The notes below the pieces were generated by a model. That model had not been told where the DNA came from, did not search any database, and was given only the letters and a program-made list of their open reading frames with translations. Positions 5,278-8,963 of a stretch of 8,963 nucleotides of DNA are shown here, piece by piece (position 1 is the stretch's first letter; every line of letters begins with the position of its first letter). Position numbers and translations under genes: made by a program. Location: positions 1 through 8,963 of the forward strand of contig JALOAD010000084.1 in the NCBI GenBank assembly GCA_023228995.1, read 5' to 3'. Source of the DNA: Candidatus Muiribacterium halophilum (lineage in GTDB: Bacteria; Muiribacteriota; Muiribacteriia; Muiribacteriales; Muiribacteriaceae).

Positions 5278-5952
5278 ATGAAAACATTTTACAATTACAT
5301 AAAAGAAAATAATGAAGTCAAAATATTAGAGTTATCATATTTTGACTTCATTAATATATGTGATATTTATGATACAATAAAACATAAAGATAAATATGGA
5401 AATACTATATGTGATATTGTAAACCAAGTTAAAGAACAACCAGAATTTTCCAAACAATCAAATAAATATAGATTTTTAGTAGCAATACAAGATAAAAAGA
5501 TACAGGGAGTTTTCTATAAACAATTGGGTGGAAACACTAACATATATGATATGGGGTATATTATATCAAAAGGTGTTGGTAAAATGTTATTTGATGAAAT
5601 GAGAAAATTAGGTTCTTATACTACATTCTCAAACATTGGAAACATACCAAGTCTTAAATCTCAACTTTCTATGGGAGCACAAATAATCTGTATATGTGAT
5701 AATGCACCAGATAAAACTAATGGTTCTTATAACCAAAACTTCTCAGATGAAAATCTTAAACAACTAATGATAGATGAAAAGATATATTATAGAGATGCCG
5801 ATGAAGAATTTTACTTTTTTGATGAAAAAGGTAACTTAAATATCAAAGGTTTCACAGACTTTTTGTTATCACATGATAGAATAGAATTAGTTGTTCCAAA
5901 GCCTGATATGGCTTCACAAATCAAGGTATATTTCCTATTCAATAAATTATAA
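5278..5952 (+). CDS. GNAT-like acetyltransferase domain protein with a possible capsid-targeting N-terminus
   Basis: The protein is 224 residues. Residues ~65-140 resemble the GNAT fold. A strand with F-L-V-A-I-Q-D-K-K-I-Q-G-V-F is followed by S-K-G-V-G-K-M-L-F-D-E-M (residues 97-108), which matches the acetyl-CoA pyrophosphate loop [R/Q]xxGxG and its helix. Then comes N-I-G-N-I-P-S-L-K-S-Q-L-S-M-G-A, in the place of the Asn...Gly-F motif. The first Arg/Gln of the loop is replaced, so activity is uncertain. The N-terminus M-K-T-F-Y-N-Y-I-K-E closely parallels the T4 internal-protein peptide MKTYQEFIAE, which directs proteins into the capsid and is cut after its Glu. The ATG immediately follows the previous stop (TAAATG). 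The substrate is unknown. Confidence 0.65.
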   Translation: MKTFYNYIKENNEVKILELSYFDFINICDIYDTIKHKDKYGNTICDIVNQVKEQPEFSKQSNKYRFLVAIQDKKIQGVFYKQLGGNTNIYDMGYIISKGVGKMLFDEMRKLGSYTTFSNIGNIPSLKSQLSMGAQIICICDNAPDKTNGSYNQNFSDENLKQLMIDEKIYYRDADEEFYFFDEKGNLNIKGFTDFLLSHDRIELVVPKPDMASQIKVYFLFNKL

Positions 5953-5960
5953 ACTTATTC

Positions 5961-5997
5961 TGGATTCTCTTATATAACATGAAGAAAAAAGAATCCA
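5961..5997 (+). promoter_or_regulatory. Hairpin just upstream of the DNA polymerase gene
   Basis: TGGATTCT (5961-5968) pairs exactly with AGAATCCA (5990-5997). Inside, CTT (5969-5971) can pair with AAG (5982-5984), leaving a 10-base loop and an A-rich bulge. It ends nine bases before the polymerase ATG at 6007 and has no T run after it, so it is not a terminator. T4 DNA polymerase represses its own translation by binding a hairpin at the same place on its mRNA. A similar role here is an inference. Confidence 0.45.
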
Positions 5998-6006
5998 AAC
6001 AATTTA

Positions 6007-7464
6007 ATGCTTGTAGATTATGAATATAAATCGGGCAATTTAGTATGCTCTTACATCGACAAAACAGGAAATATTAAACTCAAATATTTTCCTTGGTCTC
6101 CAACAAAATTTATTACTACATCTATGGACGATCCTGAAAGACACGGCAAATTCGTGACTTGGGATGGTAGACCTGTAAAAGAAATTTACACAAAATATCC
6201 TAATAAATATTCTGTTTATGATTATCTTGATACATTACCACAAGACGACCAAGATTTACTATTTGATTATAATGAACCGAACATTTATTTTATTGATATT
6301 GAGAATGAGATTTTAGATAAAAAACCTCAACCACATCTCGCTGAAAGTAAAATACTTTCAATATCTATTATATGTAATAATAAAGCATTAGTTATTGGTA
6401 TAGATCCATTAGATAAAAAAGAACAAAGAGCAATTCAGAATGATATTAATAATGAATATGGCTCAATGTTTGAGAGAGAATGGGAATTCAAGTATGTTCA
6501 ATATAAATCAGAATATGATATGCTTTTGAATTTCTTTAAGAAATTTGTACCTAAAATGCCTGTTATGACAGGTTGGAATTTCAAACACTATGACTGGGTA
6601 TTCTTAGTGAATAGAGCAAAATTATTAGGTATAGATCCAGCCGTTTCATCATTTACACATAAACTAACAGAAGAAAATCAAAATGATCCAAGAAATTATT
6701 GTGAATTACCTGCACATAGAATAATAATTGACTATATGGAGATTTTTGATAAGTGGGACACATCTATTAAAGTAAAAGAATCACTTTCACTAGATTTTGT
6801 CTCTGAAAAAGTACTGAAAGTTAAAAAAGTAAATTATGAAGGTAACTTGAAAGTACTGTATGAAAATGATTTTAAGAAGTTTATCTACTACAATGCTGTG
6901 GATAGTATCTTGGTACAAATGATACACGAAAAATCAAAACTCGCTGATATACTTTATGGTATTGCTACTTTGAGTAGAACAACTGTAACAAAGGCACTTT
7001 CAACATTATCAATTACTGAAGGTATTCTAAGGAAGAAACTTAGAGACCAGAAAAATATAGTTCTGGTTAAGAATGAAGATACTGGAAATGCTGGTTCTTC
7101 TGTAAAAGGTGGTTGGGTTAAAGAACCAATTAGAGGTATGGCGACTTGGACATGTTGTTATGATTTTGCGAGCCTCTATCCTACGACAATGAGGCAATTT
7201 AATATTTCAGCGGATTCATATAAAGGACAGAAAATTAAAGATCAACATGCCGCATTATTTAATGGTCATCAAGTAGAGTTAGATGAAGATGATATTATCA
7301 CTAAAAATGGTTCTGTATTTCGTAATGAACAAGGAGTAGTGACACAAGTAATGACTGAAATTTATGCTAATAGAAAATCATATAAAAAGAAAATGATAGA
7401 AAAAAATATTGAATTAGACGAATTAATAAAAGAACTTAAAGAATTAGAAAACAGTTTAATCTAA
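6007..7464 (+). CDS. Family B DNA polymerase, N-terminal fragment (exonuclease and first part of the polymerase domain)
   Basis: 485 residues with the 3'-5' exonuclease motifs intact: Exo I D97-I-E99, Exo II N191-F-K-H-Y-D196, Exo III Y295-N-A-V-D299. Then come the linker K-G-G-W-V-K-E-P (residues 367-374) and polymerase motif A, D386-F-A-S-L-Y-P. The fingers begin with R456-K-S-Y-K-K-K-M and a charged helix, and the frame stops after L-E-N-S-L-I485. A T4-type polymerase is about 900 residues; motif B (KxxxNSxYG), motif C (DTD) and the thumb are missing. The last nine bases overlap the 3' end of the antisense endonuclease gene, so the gene was evidently cut by that insertion. The remaining half should lie beyond 8963. 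The two parts could assemble without splicing, as in T4-like phages with split gene 43; otherwise this is a disrupted copy. No intein or intron parts are visible. Confidence 0.9.
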   Translation: MLVDYEYKSGNLVCSYIDKTGNIKLKYFPWSPTKFITTSMDDPERHGKFVTWDGRPVKEIYTKYPNKYSVYDYLDTLPQDDQDLLFDYNEPNIYFIDIENEILDKKPQPHLAESKILSISIICNNKALVIGIDPLDKKEQRAIQNDINNEYGSMFEREWEFKYVQYKSEYDMLLNFFKKFVPKMPVMTGWNFKHYDWVFLVNRAKLLGIDPAVSSFTHKLTEENQNDPRNYCELPAHRIIIDYMEIFDKWDTSIKVKESLSLDFVSEKVLKVKKVNYEGNLKVLYENDFKKFIYYNAVDSILVQMIHEKSKLADILYGIATLSRTTVTKALSTLSITEGILRKKLRDQKNIVLVKNEDTGNAGSSVKGGWVKEPIRGMATWTCCYDFASLYPTTMRQFNISADSYKGQKIKDQHAALFNGHQVELDEDDIITKNGSVFRNEQGVVTQVMTEIYANRKSYKKKMIEKNIELDELIKELKELENSLI

Positions 7465-8655
7465 TATAAACCTTAAATTACCACTATCATATATTCTATA
7501 TAATCTTCTTTCTAGCATAATTTGCCTAGCACTTTTATTTTTGTCAAACCCCATTTTTATTAATTTGTTTTTCCTATAATTAAAACGGTGTTTTTTAATA
7601 CCATCAATAATATAATAAAAGTTTGGTTTTGTTATACCATCAAGTTTAAAACCTAATTTCTTATATAAACCACCATTAGATATTGACTTATCAGCAAATG
7701 TGATTAATTTATTATCTTTATAATTAATAATAAAATATTTTAATAATTTACTAGCAGAACCTACAACATTTGTATTTAATATATTACAAAATCGTAATAA
7801 TTCCCATTCTTTTGTTTTATTTGTACTTCTTCTTGAATAACCAAATAACATTATTGATACTAATTCATCATCATAAAATAATCCTAGTTTAATTTTTGAT
7901 GTAATGTATCCTTGAATATGATTATTATCTAAAAAAAATTTAATAAATTTATTATCTGTTATTTCTTTTATTTTACATTTCCTAGCATATATCTTATTTT
8001 GAGTTTTTCCTAACTTATTTAATATCATAGATTTAACGATATTTTGTTTATATTTCCAATCATCCTCCCATATATGTATCAATTGAATACCTTTTTCTAA
8101 ACAAGTTTCTGTTTTATTTAAATGATAATTGTCTGGTTTATATAATTCTGAATGACAAAATAAACCATTATATTCAAATGCTAAATTTAATTTAGGTAAA
8201 TAAATATCTAATTCTTTACCATTTAATATATTTCTATCCTTCTCAATAATTTCACCATCATAATTTTCTTTTATAAATTCTATAATAAATCTTTCATTTG
8301 GGCTTTCATTACTATTATATGGATTACAATTTGTACATATTTCCGTTTTTATCCTTCTTCTATTAAAATACAATGAATGTGTTATATCATATTCTGAATT
8401 ACACTTATCACAATAAAAAGTAAAAATCTGATTTTCATATTTTATCACCTTATATTTATTCTTAATATTATTATTTTTTGTATTGATCATTTGTTCTGAA
8501 TTATTAAAATGTTTATCATTATATTTAATTTCTTTAGTTTTTAATGATTTATTAAATATATTTTTTGACTGTTGTGGATATTCTACACCATAATTATTAA
8601 GACACGAATTTTTTTTCTTCTCTTTTATGTTTTTTAATTTTGATATATTATCCAC
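7456..8655 (-). CDS. EDxHD-type homing endonuclease, main part of a frameshifted gene
   Basis: Numbered from the GTG at 8655, which is not a credible start. The same frame continues upstream to about 8718 and reads Y-A-C-S-R-K-C ... K-Y-G-V-D-N-I. Order: repeats of the K/N-Y-G-V-[D/E]-x-[I/P] type (NUMOD-like DNA contacts); a zinc site C82-x-x-C85 with C107-x-x-C110; a Vsr-like nuclease with E121 (S-P-N-E-R-F), D150 (E-L-D-I-Y-L), H168 (G-L-F-C-H-S-E) and I-W196-E-D-D-W; then from ~225 the C-terminal domain common in phage endonucleases of this type, with N-H-I-Q-G, G-L-F-Y-D-D-E-L-V and E-L-L-R-F-C. That domain ends Y-D-S-G-N-L-R-F. The gene lies antisense to the interrupted polymerase and overlaps its end by nine bases. 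It is strikingly A+T-rich (5 G/C in 7921-7980). The upstream fragment at 8688-8945 supplies the true N-terminus. Confidence 0.85.
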   Translation of the reverse strand: MDNISKLKNIKEKKKNSCLNNYGVEYPQQSKNIFNKSLKTKEIKYNDKHFNNSEQMINTKNNNIKNKYKVIKYENQIFTFYCDKCNSEYDITHSLYFNRRRIKTEICTNCNPYNSNESPNERFIIEFIKENYDGEIIEKDRNILNGKELDIYLPKLNLAFEYNGLFCHSELYKPDNYHLNKTETCLEKGIQLIHIWEDDWKYKQNIVKSMILNKLGKTQNKIYARKCKIKEITDNKFIKFFLDNNHIQGYITSKIKLGLFYDDELVSIMLFGYSRRSTNKTKEWELLRFCNILNTNVVGSASKLLKYFIINYKDNKLITFADKSISNGGLYKKLGFKLDGITKPNFYYIIDGIKKHRFNYRKNKLIKMGFDKNKSARQIMLERRLYRIYDSGNLRFILD

Positions 8656-8687
8656 ACCATATTTTTCATTTATGGTATTTTTATTTT

Positions 8688-8945
8688 TTATTTCGGAACA
8701 TTTTCTACTACAAGCATATTTTTTTTACCATCTAATGTATTAATATTGTATCTATTTAATGTAATTTCCTTTTCAATTCCACAAATATCACATTTCACCA
8801 TTATTTTTTGACCACTATTTTTTGGTAAATCTTCAATTCTTATTTTCTTTATTTCATTACCTCCTTTAACATTATATCCTTTTTCTTTATAATATTTAAT
8901 TTGATTATTTGATATTTTTATTTCAAGTTCTTTTGTCAAAATCAT
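8688..8945 (-). CDS. N-terminal fragment of the same antisense endonuclease, cut off by a frameshift
   Basis: 85 residues from ATG 8945, with an in-frame TAA just upstream, so this is probably the genuine start. It has the usual opening of large phage endonucleases: N-N-Q-I-K-Y-Y-K-E-K-G-Y, then I-R-I-E-D-L-P-K-N-S-G and V-K-C-D-I-C-G. That C-x-x-C needs a second pair, but the frame runs instead into K-K-N-M-L-V-V-E-N-V-P-K and stops. Shifting frame at the A8 tract (8719-8726 as T8 on the + strand) restores K-Y-A-C-S-R-K-C and joins this fragment to the downstream part. Corrected with one extra A, the gene would span 7456-8945 and encode about 496 residues. Confidence 0.8.
   Translation of the reverse strand: MILTKELEIKISNNQIKYYKEKGYNVKGGNEIKKIRIEDLPKNSGQKIMVKCDICGIEKEITLNRYNINTLDGKKNMLVVENVPK
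8719..8726 (-). other. A8 homopolymer at the frameshift site of the antisense endonuclease
   Basis: Eight T on the + strand (eight A in the coding direction) follow the Gly codon GGT. Before the tract the frame reads D-G-K-K; after it, the protein that fits the family (Y-A-C-S-R-K-C-S-E-I-K) is in another frame. One added A or two removed would fuse them. It may be a true mutation, a homopolymer miscall, or a slippage site. Confidence 0.75.
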
Positions 8946-8963
8946 AACAACAAGTTATTTTTT

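Noticed and set aside
5979-6023. 14-codon mini-ORF starting inside the hairpin before the polymerase
   Set aside because: It is too short to support and overlaps the polymerase start in another frame. The ATG lies in the hairpin loop region and has no other signal.
8655-8657. GTG 8655 as the true start of the antisense endonuclease
   Set aside because: It falls in the middle of the conserved K-Y-G-V-D-N repeat. The same frame continues upstream with a family-typical sequence to the A8 frameshift.
7464-8963. Group I intron or intein interrupting the DNA polymerase
   Set aside because: The antisense endonuclease coding starts at, and overlaps, the polymerase stop, leaving no room for a 5' intron core. 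No Cys1 or Hint block is present at the end of the polymerase fragment.
1-8963. tRNA genes, CRISPR arrays, insertion sequences or attachment sites
   Set aside because: Looked for cloverleaf-like segments, regularly spaced direct repeats and terminal inverted repeats. None was seen beyond the short repeats already listed.

Overview
The window looks like part of a large, A+T-rich, T4-like (tailed, gp23-type capsid) bacteriophage genome. Genes are tightly packed on the + strand with TAAATG, ATGA and TAATG junctions. Ribosome-binding sites are weak or absent, which suggests a Bacteroidota-type host, but that is an inference only. No tRNA, CRISPR array or insertion sequence was seen, and no gene-free stretch exceeds about 150 bases.

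Left part (1-1438): the 3' end of a gene encoding a repeat-rich protein with a 23-24 residue period, then a CYTH-domain triphosphatase-like protein.

Central part (1439-3258): a trimeric dUTPase gene split into two cistrons. The break is inside the active-site motif III, between the catalytic Asp and the following Cys. The first cistron ends in an intein N-half (Cys1, Hint-like). The second begins with an intein C-half ending His-Asn before a +1 Cys. Between the halves is a free-standing endonuclease with about five Cys4 fingers and a Vsr-like EDxHD nuclease domain. This is the 'fractured gene / split intein' arrangement, here in dUTPase, and the intein lacks the usual block-B histidine.

3264-3961: a broken or chimeric relic of a gp23-like major capsid protein amino terminus, and a small protein of a widespread uncharacterised family, closed by a good intrinsic terminator. 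Two proteins here and the one at the left edge share the same C-terminal peptide, R-E-x-K-L-x-R-[IL]-L.

3988-5952: a new transcription unit starts at a 14-bp promoter-like motif that also occurs in front of the endonuclease at 2078. It encodes a Lys-rich repeat protein, a 78-residue protein and a GNAT-like protein. The start of the GNAT-like protein resembles the T4 internal-protein capsid-targeting peptide.

Right part (5961-8963): a hairpin precedes a family B DNA polymerase gene that has all three exonuclease motifs and motif A, but stops in the fingers region before a usable motif B. A second, different EDxHD endonuclease on the opposite strand overlaps its 3' end. The rest of the polymerase must lie beyond the window, or is missing. 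This endonuclease gene is itself frameshifted at an A8 tract.

Taken together, two core replication and nucleotide genes are each broken by an endonuclease of the same nuclease superfamily, but with different solutions: a split intein for dUTPase, and apparently an unspliced two-part protein (or loss) for the polymerase.
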